DNA from: Streptomyces sp. SID3343
Lineage (GTDB): Bacteria; Actinomycetota; Actinomycetes; Streptomycetales; Streptomycetaceae
Reading direction: 5' to 3'
DNA length: 51,552 nt
Assembly (NCBI RefSeq): GCF_009865215.1
Contig: NZ_WWJX01001603.1
Location: forward strand, 1 to 51,552
Both the position numbers and the translations under genes were made by a program. Shown here piece after piece: positions 41,358-50,330 of the stretch (positions within the stretch are counted from its first letter, which is position 1; every line of letters begins with the position of its first letter). The notes under the pieces were generated by a model. It did not search any database. It was not told where the DNA came from and was given only the letters and a program-made list of their open reading frames with translations.

Positions 41358-41739
41358 CTCGTCCTCCGTACGCGAGAAGGTCTGCTGACTGAATTCCGCG
41401 AGGCGATGCCTCGCGCCCCGTGTGCAAAGCGGAACAGGCTGTGCGCGACTCACGACCGACCCCCACCGACAGGTGGGTGCGTGGGTGGGTCGATCGGTCG
41501 GCGCACCGTGTACGGAGGGGTGAATCGGACGGAATGCACCCTGCGATTCGACACGTGTCAGCCGGCGGATAGCGAAAATAAGGTCATCGGTCGGACATTG
41601 CAATGCCCAAGGCCGCCCCCGACCACTACGGCATCGATCGATCACCGATGCGTCGCCCCGACGCTCGCCTCTGGCCAAAGCCCTTGCGCCGAACATAATC
41701 TGACGCCGCATCAGCAGCCACGACCGGGCGGAGCCTCGA
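41358..41739. other. Divergent intergenic region, surE-like / SDR
   Basis: About 380 bp with no credible gene. Around 41460-41510 a GTGGGT-rich stretch (CAGGTGGGTGCGTGGGTGGG) is present. The AT-rich segment 41570-41600 could contain promoter elements. No clear dyad was recognised. Confidence 0.4.
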
Positions 41740-42522
41740 ATGATCCTGGACGGCAAGACGGTGATCGTGTCGGGCGTGGGCCCGGGGCTGGGGCGCAGGG
41801 TGGCCCTCGCCGCCGCCCGCGACGGCGCCAACGTCGTACTCGGCGCGCGCACCGAGGCCAATCTGATCGATACCGCCGAGGAGATCGACCCGACCGGCAA
41901 GCGCGTCGCGTGGGCCGTGACGGACATCACCGCGCACGACACGTGCCAGGCCCTGGCCGACCTCGCTGTCGACCGCTTCGGGACGGTCGACGGGTTGGTC
42001 AACTGCGCGGCACTGGACAACGTCTTCGGCGGCCTGGAGAGCACCGCCTTCGACGAGTTGCGCAAGGTCGTCGAGGTCAACCTCGTCGGCAGCCTCGCGA
42101 TGACCAAGGCCGCCCTTCCCGCGCTCAAGGACGGCGGCGGCGCCGTCGTGTTCATCAACACGCAGTCCCAGCTCGTCCCCCCGCCCGAGGCCCCGCAGAT
42201 GGCGTACGCCGCGTCCAAGGGCGGCCTCACATCGGCCATGTACGCGCTGTCGCACGAGCTGGGCCGATACCGCATCCGCGTCAATTCGGTCGCCCCGGGC
42301 TGGATGTGGGGACCGCCCGTCGAAAGCTTCGTCAACTACCAGGCGCAGGCAACCGGCACGCGGGCCGCGGAAGTTCTCGCGGGACTCGTGGCGCCGATGG
42401 CCCTGCCCGACATGGCCACCGACGCCGACGTGGCCGAAGCCGTCGTCTTCTTCCTCTCGGACCGCGCCAAAGCCATCACCGGCCAGATGCTGCTGGTCAA
42501 TGCGGGCCACGTGGTCCGGTAG
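41740..42522 (+). CDS. Short-chain dehydrogenase/reductase
   Basis: A 260-aa SDR. The cofactor motif is SGVGPGLGRRVAL, with ARTE after strand two (Arg suggests NADP). The NNAG equivalent is NCAALDN, which is atypical. The catalytic Ser lies in INTQSQLVPP and Tyr-Lys in MAYAASKGGL. The C-terminus AITGQMLLVNAGHVVR is typical. GGAG precedes the ATG. It is a single gene, with unknown substrate. Confidence 0.87.
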   Translation: MILDGKTVIVSGVGPGLGRRVALAAARDGANVVLGARTEANLIDTAEEIDPTGKRVAWAVTDITAHDTCQALADLAVDRFGTVDGLVNCAALDNVFGGLESTAFDELRKVVEVNLVGSLAMTKAALPALKDGGGAVVFINTQSQLVPPPEAPQMAYAASKGGLTSAMYALSHELGRYRIRVNSVAPGWMWGPPVESFVNYQAQATGTRAAEVLAGLVAPMALPDMATDADVAEAVVFFLSDRAKAITGQMLLVNAGHVVR

Positions 42523-42659
42523 CCGCCCCACGCGCGCCACATTCGGAATTCAACACGATATCGGTCAAAAGGGATGCAAGCGGCACTCATGACACGCCAG
42601 TTGGGCACGGGCGTCATCCGAAAAGATCACCTCACGGATAACCCCACCTGTTCGGGGGC

Positions 42660-43427
42660 ATGAATGCCGCCATGTTGGGGCTGCCGAACACCATTCACGC
42701 GCTTCTCTTCGATCTCGACGGGGTCTTGACCCAGACGGCCAAGGTGCATGGCGTCGCCTGGAAGGAGATGTTCGACGCGTATCTGCGCGAACGCGACGGC
42801 GACTCCTTCACGCCCTTCGACCCCAGACGGGACTACGACACGTTCGTGGACGGCAAGCCGCGCCTGGACGGCACGAGGTCCTTCCTCCAGTCGCGCGGCA
42901 TCGAACTGCCCGAGGGCCACGACGACGATCCGCCGGGGACGCACACGCTGCGCGGTCTGAGCAATGCCAAGAACGACCTCGTGCTGAAGCTGATCCACGA
43001 CCGCGGGGTCGAGGTGTACGACGGCTCGGTCCGCTACGTGCACGCCGCGCGCGCCGCGAAGCTGCCGTGCGCGGTGGTGTCCTCCAGCGCCAACTGCGAG
43101 GACGTGCTGCGCGCGGCCAGCATCCACGACCTCTTCGACGCGATCGTCGACGGCGTGGTGGCCAAGCGTGACGGGCTCAAGGGCAAGCCGGCGCCCGACA
43201 CGTTCCTCGCCGGCGCCGCCGCGCTCGGCATCGCCCCCGCGAACGCCGCGGTGTTCGAGGACGCGCTCGCGGGCGTCGCCGCCGGCCGCGCGGGAGACTT
43301 CGGCTACGTGGTGGGAGTGGACCGGGTCGGTCAGGCCGAGGCGTTGCACACCCACGGCGCAGACGTGGTCGTCGAGGACCTCGACGAGCTGACGAACGGC
43401 ACGACCCCACCGGAGGCCAAGGCATGA
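42660..43427 (+). CDS. Beta-phosphoglucomutase-type HAD hydrolase
   Basis: A 255-aa HAD enzyme. LLFDLDGVLTQTAKVHGVAW has the nucleophile Asp and the general acid/base Asp. VVSSSANCEDVL and GKPAPDTFLAGAAALG, then VFEDALAGVAAG, complete the beta-PGM pattern. It interconverts beta-glucose 1-phosphate and glucose 6-phosphate. Its stop overlaps the GH65 start (ATGA), and GH65 phosphorylases release beta-glucose 1-phosphate, so the pair is a two-step disaccharide pathway. Confidence 0.9.
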   Translation: MNAAMLGLPNTIHALLFDLDGVLTQTAKVHGVAWKEMFDAYLRERDGDSFTPFDPRRDYDTFVDGKPRLDGTRSFLQSRGIELPEGHDDDPPGTHTLRGLSNAKNDLVLKLIHDRGVEVYDGSVRYVHAARAAKLPCAVVSSSANCEDVLRAASIHDLFDAIVDGVVAKRDGLKGKPAPDTFLAGAAALGIAPANAAVFEDALAGVAAGRAGDFGYVVGVDRVGQAEALHTHGADVVVEDLDELTNGTTPPEAKA

Positions 43428-45808
43428 CCAGCGGACGCACCTATACGGTCGAGCCGTGGGGGATCACCGAACAGGCCCTCGACTTCGACCATCTCCCCCA
43501 GGCCGAATCGGTCTTCGCGCTCTCCAACGGGCACATCGGTCTGCGCGCCAACCTCGACGAGGGGGAGCCGCACGGCCTCCCCGGCACCTACCTCAACGGC
43601 GTCTTCGAGCTGCGACCGCTGCCCTACGCGGAGGCCGGCTACGGCTATCCCGAGTCCGGCCAGAGCGTCATCAACGTCACCAACGGCAAGATCATCCGCC
43701 TGCTCGTCGACGACGAACCGTTCGACCTGCGCTACGGCCGGACCCAGGACCACGAGCGCTCGATCGACTTCCGCGAAGGCGTACTGCATCGCCGCGCGCT
43801 GTGGACCTCGCCCGCCGGCCGCACGATCCGCGTGGTGTCCAAGCGCCTGGTCTCGCTCACTCAGCGCTCGATCGCCGCGATCGAGTACGAGATCGAGCCG
43901 ATAGACGGCTCGGCCCGCATCGTGCTCCAGTCCGAGTTGGTCACCAACGAGGAACTCCCGTTGCCCAACGCGGACCCGCGCGCGGCCGCCGTCCTGGAGG
44001 CGCCGCTGCGCGCCGAGGAGCACACCCACAACGGCACGAAGGCGATCCTGGTCCACCGCACCGAGCACAGCGGCCTGCGCGTCGCGGTCGGCATGGACCA
44101 CGAGATCTACGGCCCCGAGAGCATGTACGTGGAGACCGAGAGCGCCGACGACCTGGCCCGGTTCAGCGTCACCACGGTGTTGGAGCGCGGCCAGAAGCTG
44201 CGGATCGTCAAGTACATCGCGTACGGCTGGTCCTCGACGCGCTCGCTGCCCGCGCTGCGCGACCAGGTCGCCGCCGCGCTGACCGCCGCGCGCTACACCC
44301 AGTGGGACGGGCTCGTCGACGAGCAGCGGGGCTACCTCAAGCGCTACTGGGACGCCTCCGACATCGAGGTCGAGGGTGACATCGAACTGCAACAAGCGGT
44401 GCGCTTCGCGATGTTCCACGTGTTGCAGGCGGGCGCGCGGGCGGAGGAGCGGGCCATTCCGGCGAAGGGCCTGACCGGCCCCGGCTACGACGGACACTGC
44501 TTCTGGGACACCGAGGTGTTCGTCCTGCCGGTGCTGACCTACGCCCTGCCCCACGCGGTCGCCCAGGCCCTGCGCTGGCGGCACTCCACGTTGCCGCTCG
44601 CCCGCGAGCGCGCGGCCCAACTGGGGTTGGCCGGCGCGCTGTTCCCGTGGCGCACGATCCGGGGCGAGGAGTGTTCGGGCTACTGGCCCGCGGGCACCGC
44701 CGCGTTCCACATCGGGGCCGACATCGCGGTCGCGGTCGCGCGCTACGTACGCGTCACCGGAGACCGGGACTTCGAGCGCGACTACGGCCTGGAGATCCTG
44801 ATCGAGACGGCCCGGATGTGGCGTTCGCTGGGCCATCACGACGCCGCGGGTCTGTTCCGGATCAACGGCGTGACCGGCCCCGACGAGTACAGCGCGATCG
44901 CCGACAACAACGTGTTCACCAACCTGATGGCGCAGACCAACCTGCGCGCGGCGGCCGACTCGGTGGCCCGACACCCGCACGAGGCCCGGGCGCTCGGCGT
45001 GGACGACGAGGAGACCGCGAGCTGGCGCGACGCCGCGCACGCGATGTACATCCCCTACGACGAGGACCTGGGCATCCATCCCCAGGCCGACGGCTTCACC
45101 AAGCACCGGGTGTGGGACTTCGAGAACACTCCCGAGGACCACTACCCGCTGATGCTGCACTATCCGTACTTCGACATCTACCGCAAGCAGGTCGTCAAGC
45201 AGGCCGACCTGGTGCTCGCGATGCAGGTGCGCGGCGATGCGTTCACCGACGAGCAAAAGCGCCGCAACTTCGACTACTACGAGGCCCTGACGGTCCGCGA
45301 CTCGTCGCTGTCCGCGTGCACGCAGGCGGTCATGGCGGCCGAGGTCGGTCATCTCGAACTCGCCTTGGACTACACCGCCGAAGCGGCGCTGATGGACCTG
45401 CACGACCTCGCCAAGAACACCAAGGACGGCCTGCACATAGCGTCCCTCGCGGGCACGTGCCTGGCCCTGGTCGCGGGCTTCGGCGGGTTGCGCGACCACG
45501 AGGAGTTCCTGTCCTTCAAGCCGCGCCTGCCGGTCGGCCTGACCCGGCTCGCGTTCTCGCTCTCGGTGCGCGGGTGCCGACTGCGGGTGGAGACGACGCA
45601 CGAGCAGACCACGTACACGCTGCGCGAGGGCGAGGACTGCCCGATCCTGCACCACGGAGAGAAGCACGTGCTCACCCCGGGCAAGCCGGTCTCGCTGAGC
45701 ATCGAGCACCTGCCGCGCGACACCGCGCCCGGGCAGCCGAAGGGTCGCGCCCCGGTCCGCCGCGAGAGCGCCCCGGACGCGCACGTGATGGGCCCCTCCC
45801 CGAGCTGA
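43424..45808 (+). CDS. Glycoside hydrolase family 65 phosphorylase
   Basis: A 794-aa enzyme. The GH65 (alpha/alpha)6 core carries GHCFWDTEVFVLP and catalytic Glu in NGVTGPDEYSAIADNN. KQADLVLAM and HIASLAGTCLALVAGFGG are the phosphate-loop blocks. Family members phosphorolyse maltose, trehalose, kojibiose or nigerose. The exact sugar cannot be told from sequence. The C-terminal 30 residues are disordered. It is translationally coupled to the upstream beta-phosphoglucomutase. Confidence 0.92.
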   Translation: MTSGRTYTVEPWGITEQALDFDHLPQAESVFALSNGHIGLRANLDEGEPHGLPGTYLNGVFELRPLPYAEAGYGYPESGQSVINVTNGKIIRLLVDDEPFDLRYGRTQDHERSIDFREGVLHRRALWTSPAGRTIRVVSKRLVSLTQRSIAAIEYEIEPIDGSARIVLQSELVTNEELPLPNADPRAAAVLEAPLRAEEHTHNGTKAILVHRTEHSGLRVAVGMDHEIYGPESMYVETESADDLARFSVTTVLERGQKLRIVKYIAYGWSSTRSLPALRDQVAAALTAARYTQWDGLVDEQRGYLKRYWDASDIEVEGDIELQQAVRFAMFHVLQAGARAEERAIPAKGLTGPGYDGHCFWDTEVFVLPVLTYALPHAVAQALRWRHSTLPLARERAAQLGLAGALFPWRTIRGEECSGYWPAGTAAFHIGADIAVAVARYVRVTGDRDFERDYGLEILIETARMWRSLGHHDAAGLFRINGVTGPDEYSAIADNNVFTNLMAQTNLRAAADSVARHPHEARALGVDDEETASWRDAAHAMYIPYDEDLGIHPQADGFTKHRVWDFENTPEDHYPLMLHYPYFDIYRKQVVKQADLVLAMQVRGDAFTDEQKRRNFDYYEALTVRDSSLSACTQAVMAAEVGHLELALDYTAEAALMDLHDLAKNTKDGLHIASLAGTCLALVAGFGGLRDHEEFLSFKPRLPVGLTRLAFSLSVRGCRLRVETTHEQTTYTLREGEDCPILHHGEKHVLTPGKPVSLSIEHLPRDTAPGQPKGRAPVRRESAPDAHVMGPSPS

Positions 45809-45904
45809 CCCCCTTTCGCGCGGCGCCGTCGGGGACCGAGACCGGTCCTCGACGGCGCTGCGGTGTGTGCGGGGGCCGGGAGCTCGGGTGAGTCCGGGGC
45901 CTGG

Positions 45905-45924
45905 CCTTGACGTCGACGTCAAGG
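45905..45924. promoter_or_regulatory. Perfect 20-bp palindrome at the MerR-thioredoxin promoter
   Basis: CCTTGACGTCGACGTCAAGG is fully self-complementary, contains a TTGACG (-35-like), and ends 14 bp before the MerR start codon. The position implies autoregulation and a leaderless or near-leaderless transcript. Confidence 0.75.
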
Positions 45925-45938
45925 TCTACCGTCGGGTC

Positions 45939-46415
45939 ATGCGCATCGGAGAACTGGCGGAGCAGGTGGGGACGAGCACTCGGACCCTGCGCTACTACGA
46001 GCAACGCGGGCTCCTGCGGGCCCGCCGCACGAGCAGCGGATACCGCGACTACGACCAGGAGGACGCCCGCCTGGTCCGCGAGATCCGCGCGCTCCTGGGC
46101 ATCGGGTTCGACCTGGAGGAGACCCGTCCGTTCGTGGAGTGCCTCCAGGCGGGACACGACACGGGCGACGAGTGTCCGGCGTCGGTCGCGGTGTACCGCA
46201 GGAAACTCGACGAGTTGGACGCGTGCATCGACCGGATGCAGTCGGTACGCGCCCACCTGGCCGCCCAGCTCGACCACACCGAGCGCGCCCACTCGCGCGC
46301 CGCCGAGGCGGCCGCGACGTTGCCCGCGCCGCCGGAGCCCCTGTGCGCACTGACCCAGGGTCCACACCCGATCGCACCCCCGGCCGCACGCCCGAACGCG
46401 AAGGAAACCCGATGA
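45939..46415 (+). CDS. MerR family regulator (thioredoxin operon)
   Basis: A 158-aa MerR protein. The HTH is MRIGELAEQVGTSTRTLRYYEQRGLLRARR, split as RIGELAEQVGTSTRTLRYY and the wing SSGYRDYDQED. Only two Cys (in FVECLQAG and GDECPAS) plus one at the C-terminus are seen, not the classical SoxR cluster CxxCxC. The start at 45939 is 14 bp after a palindrome that contains the -35. It overlaps the thioredoxin gene (ATGA). A redox or thiol signal is plausible. Confidence 0.87.
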   Translation: MRIGELAEQVGTSTRTLRYYEQRGLLRARRTSSGYRDYDQEDARLVREIRALLGIGFDLEETRPFVECLQAGHDTGDECPASVAVYRRKLDELDACIDRMQSVRAHLAAQLDHTERAHSRAAEAAATLPAPPEPLCALTQGPHPIAPPAARPNAKETR

Positions 46416-46756
46416 GCGACACCGTGCACGACGCGACCGACGCCGACTTCACCGACACGGTCCTGAGGGCCGACCGGCCGACCCTGGTCGAGTTCACCGC
46501 CGACTGGTGCCCCCCGTGCCACCAGATGGCACCGGTCCTGGAGGAGATCGCCCGGGAGCAGCCCGGCCTGGCCGTGGTCAAGCTCGACGTGGACCGCAAT
46601 CCCGAGACCACGGCGCGCTACGCCGTGCTGTCCATGCCCACGTTCATCGTCTTCGAAAAGGGTGAGCCGGTCCGGCAGTTCGTCGGCGCCCGAGCCAAGC
46701 GCCGCGTACTGGCCGAACTCGCCGACGTGCTGGGCGAGGCATCGCTCGCTCGGTAG
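46412..46756 (+). CDS. Thioredoxin
   Basis: A 114-aa thioredoxin. The active site is WCPPC (ADWCPPCHQMAPVLEE) rather than the common WCGPC. VKLDVDRNPETTARYAVLSMPTFIVFEKGEPV is the conserved beta core with the cis-Pro in SMPT. It is translationally coupled to the MerR gene. It probably forms a thiol-stress output module. Confidence 0.92.
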   Translation: MSDTVHDATDADFTDTVLRADRPTLVEFTADWCPPCHQMAPVLEEIAREQPGLAVVKLDVDRNPETTARYAVLSMPTFIVFEKGEPVRQFVGARAKRRVLAELADVLGEASLAR

Positions 46757-46765
46757 ATTCCGGGC

Positions 46766-47551
46766 ATGGCCACTTCCCGCCGGATCACCTTCCTGACCGA
46801 CTACGGGCTCACCGACGGGTTCGTGGCCGCGTGCCACGGGGTGATCGCGCGGATCGCGCCCGACGCACGGGTGGTGGACGTCGGGCACCTGGTGCCGGCG
46901 GGCGACGTCCGGGCCGGGGCGCTCGTGCTCGCGCAGACCCTGCCGTACTTTCCGGCCGACAGTGTGCACGTCGGGGTGGTCGACCCCGGAGTCGGCACCG
47001 CCCGGCGCGCGATCGTGGTGGTCGCGGGCGGCCACTTGCTGATCGGGCCGGACAACGGGCTGCTGATGTGGGCCGCACGCGCCCTCGGCGGGGTGACCGA
47101 GGTGCGGGAGATCGCCGCTCCGGCACTGACCCTGGAGCGGGTCTCGCGCACCTTCCACGGCCGCGACGTGTTCGCGCCGGTGGCCGCGCACCTCGCGCTC
47201 GGTACGCCCGTCGCCGAGGTCGGGCCGGTGCTCGCGGATCCGGTGTGGTTGCCCGAGCCCGCGCCGGGTGAGGTGCTCACGGTGGACCACTTCGGCAACG
47301 TGCAACTCGCGCTCACGATCGCGGGGTTGGCCGGCGCCGACGTGTTGCGCGTCGAGGTGCACGGCGGCACCTACTCGATTCCCTTGCGTGGCACGTTCGG
47401 TGACGTGCCGTCAGGTGAACTCGTCGGCTACGAGGACTCGTCCGGCCTGCTCGCGCTCTCGGTCAACGGCGGCGACGCCGCCCGACGGCTCGCGGTGCGA
47501 GCCGGCGACCGGGTCGACGTACGGGCCGACCGAAGGCGGCCTGCTAGCTGA
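46766..47551 (+). CDS. S-adenosyl-L-methionine hydrolase (adenosine-forming), DUF62 family
   Basis: A 261-aa SAM hydroxide adenosyltransferase. FLTDYGLTDGFVAACHG (Asp at residue 11), VVDPGVGTARR and the TFHGRDVFAPVAAHLA block with the Arg-Asp/His catalytic triad are present. The C-terminal domain starts at VDHFGNVQLAL. The family hydrolyses SAM to adenosine and methionine and is related to fluorinase. It overlaps the convergent gene by 8 bases. Confidence 0.9.
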   Translation: MATSRRITFLTDYGLTDGFVAACHGVIARIAPDARVVDVGHLVPAGDVRAGALVLAQTLPYFPADSVHVGVVDPGVGTARRAIVVVAGGHLLIGPDNGLLMWAARALGGVTEVREIAAPALTLERVSRTFHGRDVFAPVAAHLALGTPVAEVGPVLADPVWLPEPAPGEVLTVDHFGNVQLALTIAGLAGADVLRVEVHGGTYSIPLRGTFGDVPSGELVGYEDSSGLLALSVNGGDAARRLAVRAGDRVDVRADRRRPAS

Positions 47552-48434
47552 AGTCGGGCTTCACGTCGCCCACCGAGATCGAGTCGAGCGCCACCTTGCA
47601 GGAGTCGCCCGCGCCGCACGTGAGCGCGACGTCGTTCGCACCCTCCTTGAGGGTGACCTTGTTCCACGTACCGGTGGTGCTGTTGGGCGTGCCGTAGGAC
47701 TTGAGTTTCGCCTTGTTCTTGGTGTCCGTGCCGTTCACCACGATCGACAGGTTCTGGGTGTCGCCCTTCGCGGCGGCGTTGACGAACTTGACCGACAGGT
47801 AGTACACACCCGCCTTGGGCGCGTTCACCTTGACGGTCACCGTCGAGCCGGGTGCCTCCATGTTCAACATCCCGGAGCCGGTCGAGTTGGGCACCGCGCC
47901 GACCGGGGCCGCGCCGCCGCTCGGCGAGGCATCCTCGGCCTCGACGGTGACGAGCTTGCCGTCGGACGCGGTGGAGGGGGCCGAGGTCGGCTTGTCGGGC
48001 TGCGCGGGGGCCGCCGCCGTCTGCCCGCTGGGCGTGGGCGCCACCGTCTCTTTCTCCTTCTTGTCGCCGTCGCTCTTCGTCAACAGGACGGCCGCGATCA
48101 CGCCGATCACGACCAGGATGGCCACCGTCGCGCCGATCACCGCACCGCGGCCGCCGCTCCCACCGCCACGCCGCTGCGGCGGCTGCGGTTCACGGGGCGG
48201 AGCACCGGCGTGCTCGTGCCGGGCCGGCACCGCGGCCTGCGGCTGGGTCTGCGCGGCCGGCGGGGGCTGACCGTAATTCATCTGCCCGACCTGCACGTAT
48301 TGCGGCATCATCCGATTGGCGGGAGAACCGTACGCTCCGGTTGTCCCTGCTCCCTCGGCCGGTTCCTCGCCCGGCGCGGGCCGGTACAGGTACCCGTACG
48401 GGTCTTCGGGTTCACCGTTGGTACCCGCCGTCAT
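47544..48434 (-). CDS. Membrane-anchored protein with carbohydrate-binding-like domain
   Basis: A 296-aa protein. Residues 1-100 are Pro/Gln/Gly-rich and cytoplasmic-looking. A membrane helix follows (GAVIGATVAILVVIGVIAAVLL, about residues 97-118), then a Pro/Thr/Ala linker. The last 135 residues form a beta-sandwich like a CBM6/35-type module (LVTVEAEDAS, AGVYYLSVKFVNA, WNKVTLKEGANDVALTCG). A Cys pair near the end may form a disulfide outside the cell. GGGAGG fixes the ATG at 48434. Confidence 0.78.
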   Translation of the reverse strand: MTAGTNGEPEDPYGYLYRPAPGEEPAEGAGTTGAYGSPANRMMPQYVQVGQMNYGQPPPAAQTQPQAAVPARHEHAGAPPREPQPPQRRGGGSGGRGAVIGATVAILVVIGVIAAVLLTKSDGDKKEKETVAPTPSGQTAAAPAQPDKPTSAPSTASDGKLVTVEAEDASPSGGAAPVGAVPNSTGSGMLNMEAPGSTVTVKVNAPKAGVYYLSVKFVNAAAKGDTQNLSIVVNGTDTKNKAKLKSYGTPNSTTGTWNKVTLKEGANDVALTCGAGDSCKVALDSISVGDVKPDFS

Positions 48435-48695
48435 CGGGTGATCCTCCCTACGTTCGCCAGGCAATACTTTGAACAAACCAAGGCATCACACTAACGGGCG
48501 ACGGACAGGGCACGTGGCGATGTCCGCGTGACGGGACTGTCACGAAAAGGCCGTGCTGCGGCGTACGGTGGCCGGCCGCACACGTGCGTGAGCCCAGTGC
48601 TCACCGGTGTCGACGCACTCGCGCCCCCCACGTGCGGCTGCGGTGGAACCACTGCGTCCGGGCGAGGTCTTCGCCGTCGTTTCGCAGCGATTTCG

Positions 48696-50330
48696 TTACC
48701 CGGCGCGACGCTGGGCCCGATCCCGACGGCGCTTGTTGGCGTACATGTGCTCGTCGGCGATCCGCAGCAGGTCCTCGGGTTCGGCCGCCTCCTCGGCCCA
48801 CCCGATGCCGAAGCTCGCCCCCTCCAACGGGACCGCGAGCCCCTCGGCCGGGATCGGCAGGGACAGCGCGCGGCGCAGGCGCACCGCCATCTCCTCGGCC
48901 TCCTCGCGGCCGATCCCGTCGGCGAGCACGACGAACTCGTCACCGCCGAGCCTGGCCACGGTGTCGCCCTCGCGTACCGCCGCCGTGAGCCGTTCGGCGA
49001 CCGCCTTGAGCACGACGTCGCCTATGTGGTGTCCGAAGTTGTCGTTGATGTGCTTGAAGCCGTCCAGGTCGCAGAACAGCAGCGCGACACCGCGCCGCTC
49101 CATCGGCGGCGGATCGTCGACGACCACCACCGCGCCTTCCGGGACACTCAGGATCTGGCCGGCGGGCACCGCCCACTCGTCGGCGTACGGCGCGCGGCCG
49201 TCGACCGACGGCACACTCGCGCCGGCCGCCCTTGCCGACACGCCCGCGACCAGGCCGAACCGGGCGGCCAGCCGGGCCCGCAGCTCGCGCCCGTTGGGCA
49301 GTCCGGTGAGCGGGTCGTGGCTGGCCTCGTGCACGAGCGCCTGCTCGCGTTGCTTGCGGTCCTCGATGTCCTCGACGTGGGTCAGCCCGAACCGCAGGTC
49401 ACCGAGCCCGTCCGCGACCTGCGACGTGCGCAACGAGACCCAGCGATACGTACCGTCGCTGCGTGCGAGACGCAGCTCCGTACAGCCCGCCACCGGGACG
49501 GTCCCGCCCAGGTGTCCACCGAGCAGCGGGCGATCCTCGGGGTGCGCCAACGCGCCCAGCCCGAGCCGCTTGAGCACCGGTGCCGGATAGCCGAGCATCC
49601 GGCACAGGGCGTCGTTGGCGCGCAGCAGTTGTCCCTGTTCGTGTCCGCGCACCCCGGTCATCACCATGCCGCTGGGGGCGTACTCGAACGCCTGCCGAAA
49701 GCTCTCCTCGCTCGCCCGCAGCGCGAGCTGCTCGCGCTCCAGCCGGGCCACCGCGCGCAGCATCTCGCTGCGCAGCCGGGCGTTGTCGACGGCTATCGCG
49801 GCCTGCGCGGCGAACATCCCCAGCACCTCGCGCCGCCACGGCGCGGGCCGCAGGCCGTCCACGGGCAGATCGACGGACAGCACGCCGACCAACTCGCCCT
49901 CGGGAGTGTGCAGCGGCGCGAGCAGCGCGTCGCGCGGATGCCACGCCTCCGGGTCGTCGCCGACCGGCACGTCGGGGATCCAACTGGGCACGTCGCCGAC
50001 GTCGGACAGGCCCGTACGGTGCCCGAGGAAGCGCAGCGGGCCCCACGGTTCGGCGGCGGCCAGGATCCGGTCCCAGCCCTCGCGCGAGCCGATCTGGCCG
50101 GCAATCGCCTTGCGCAGGTCGTCGTTGCCCGCAACCGCGGCGACTTCCAGGTCGGCGTCGGAGCGGACGAGATTGACCGCGGCGACCCCGAATCCGAGGC
50201 CGGACACCACTCCGTCGACTACGGCTTGGAGGGTGTCCTTGAGGTCGCGCGTGGCGTTGAGGTCGGCGACGACGCGGTTCAAAAGGCGCAGAGTCGCCAA
50301 CCGGACGTGGGTCTCCGTCTCGGCTGTCAT
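48696..50330 (-). CDS. cdgB: Diguanylate cyclase, GAF-PAS-GGDEF (CdgB-like)
   Basis: A 544-aa protein. GAF is at about residues 10-185, PAS/PAC at about 205-330 and GGDEF at about 335-540. The cyclase signature is intact: VARLGGDEFVVLADG, with CDLDGFKHINDNFGHHIGD as the metal/nucleotide site. An insertion of about 55 residues (near 355-410) sits between the GGDEF entry helix and its core strand. The domain order matches CdgB of Streptomyces, which makes c-di-GMP and affects BldD-controlled development. It has no membrane segment. Confidence 0.88.
   Translation of the reverse strand: MTAETETHVRLATLRLLNRVVADLNATRDLKDTLQAVVDGVVSGLGFGVAAVNLVRSDADLEVAAVAGNDDLRKAIAGQIGSREGWDRILAAAEPWGPLRFLGHRTGLSDVGDVPSWIPDVPVGDDPEAWHPRDALLAPLHTPEGELVGVLSVDLPVDGLRPAPWRREVLGMFAAQAAIAVDNARLRSEMLRAVARLEREQLALRASEESFRQAFEYAPSGMVMTGVRGHEQGQLLRANDALCRMLGYPAPVLKRLGLGALAHPEDRPLLGGHLGGTVPVAGCTELRLARSDGTYRWVSLRTSQVADGLGDLRFGLTHVEDIEDRKQREQALVHEASHDPLTGLPNGRELRARLAARFGLVAGVSARAAGASVPSVDGRAPYADEWAVPAGQILSVPEGAVVVVDDPPPMERRGVALLFCDLDGFKHINDNFGHHIGDVVLKAVAERLTAAVREGDTVARLGGDEFVVLADGIGREEAEEMAVRLRRALSLPIPAEGLAVPLEGASFGIGWAEEAAEPEDLLRIADEHMYANKRRRDRAQRRAG

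Noticed and set aside
43331-45922. 863-codon minus-strand frame opposite the GH65 gene
   Set aside because: Composition is that of the antisense of a GC-rich gene (Arg/Val/Gly/Asp-rich with no domain). The plus-strand frame has all GH65 motifs.
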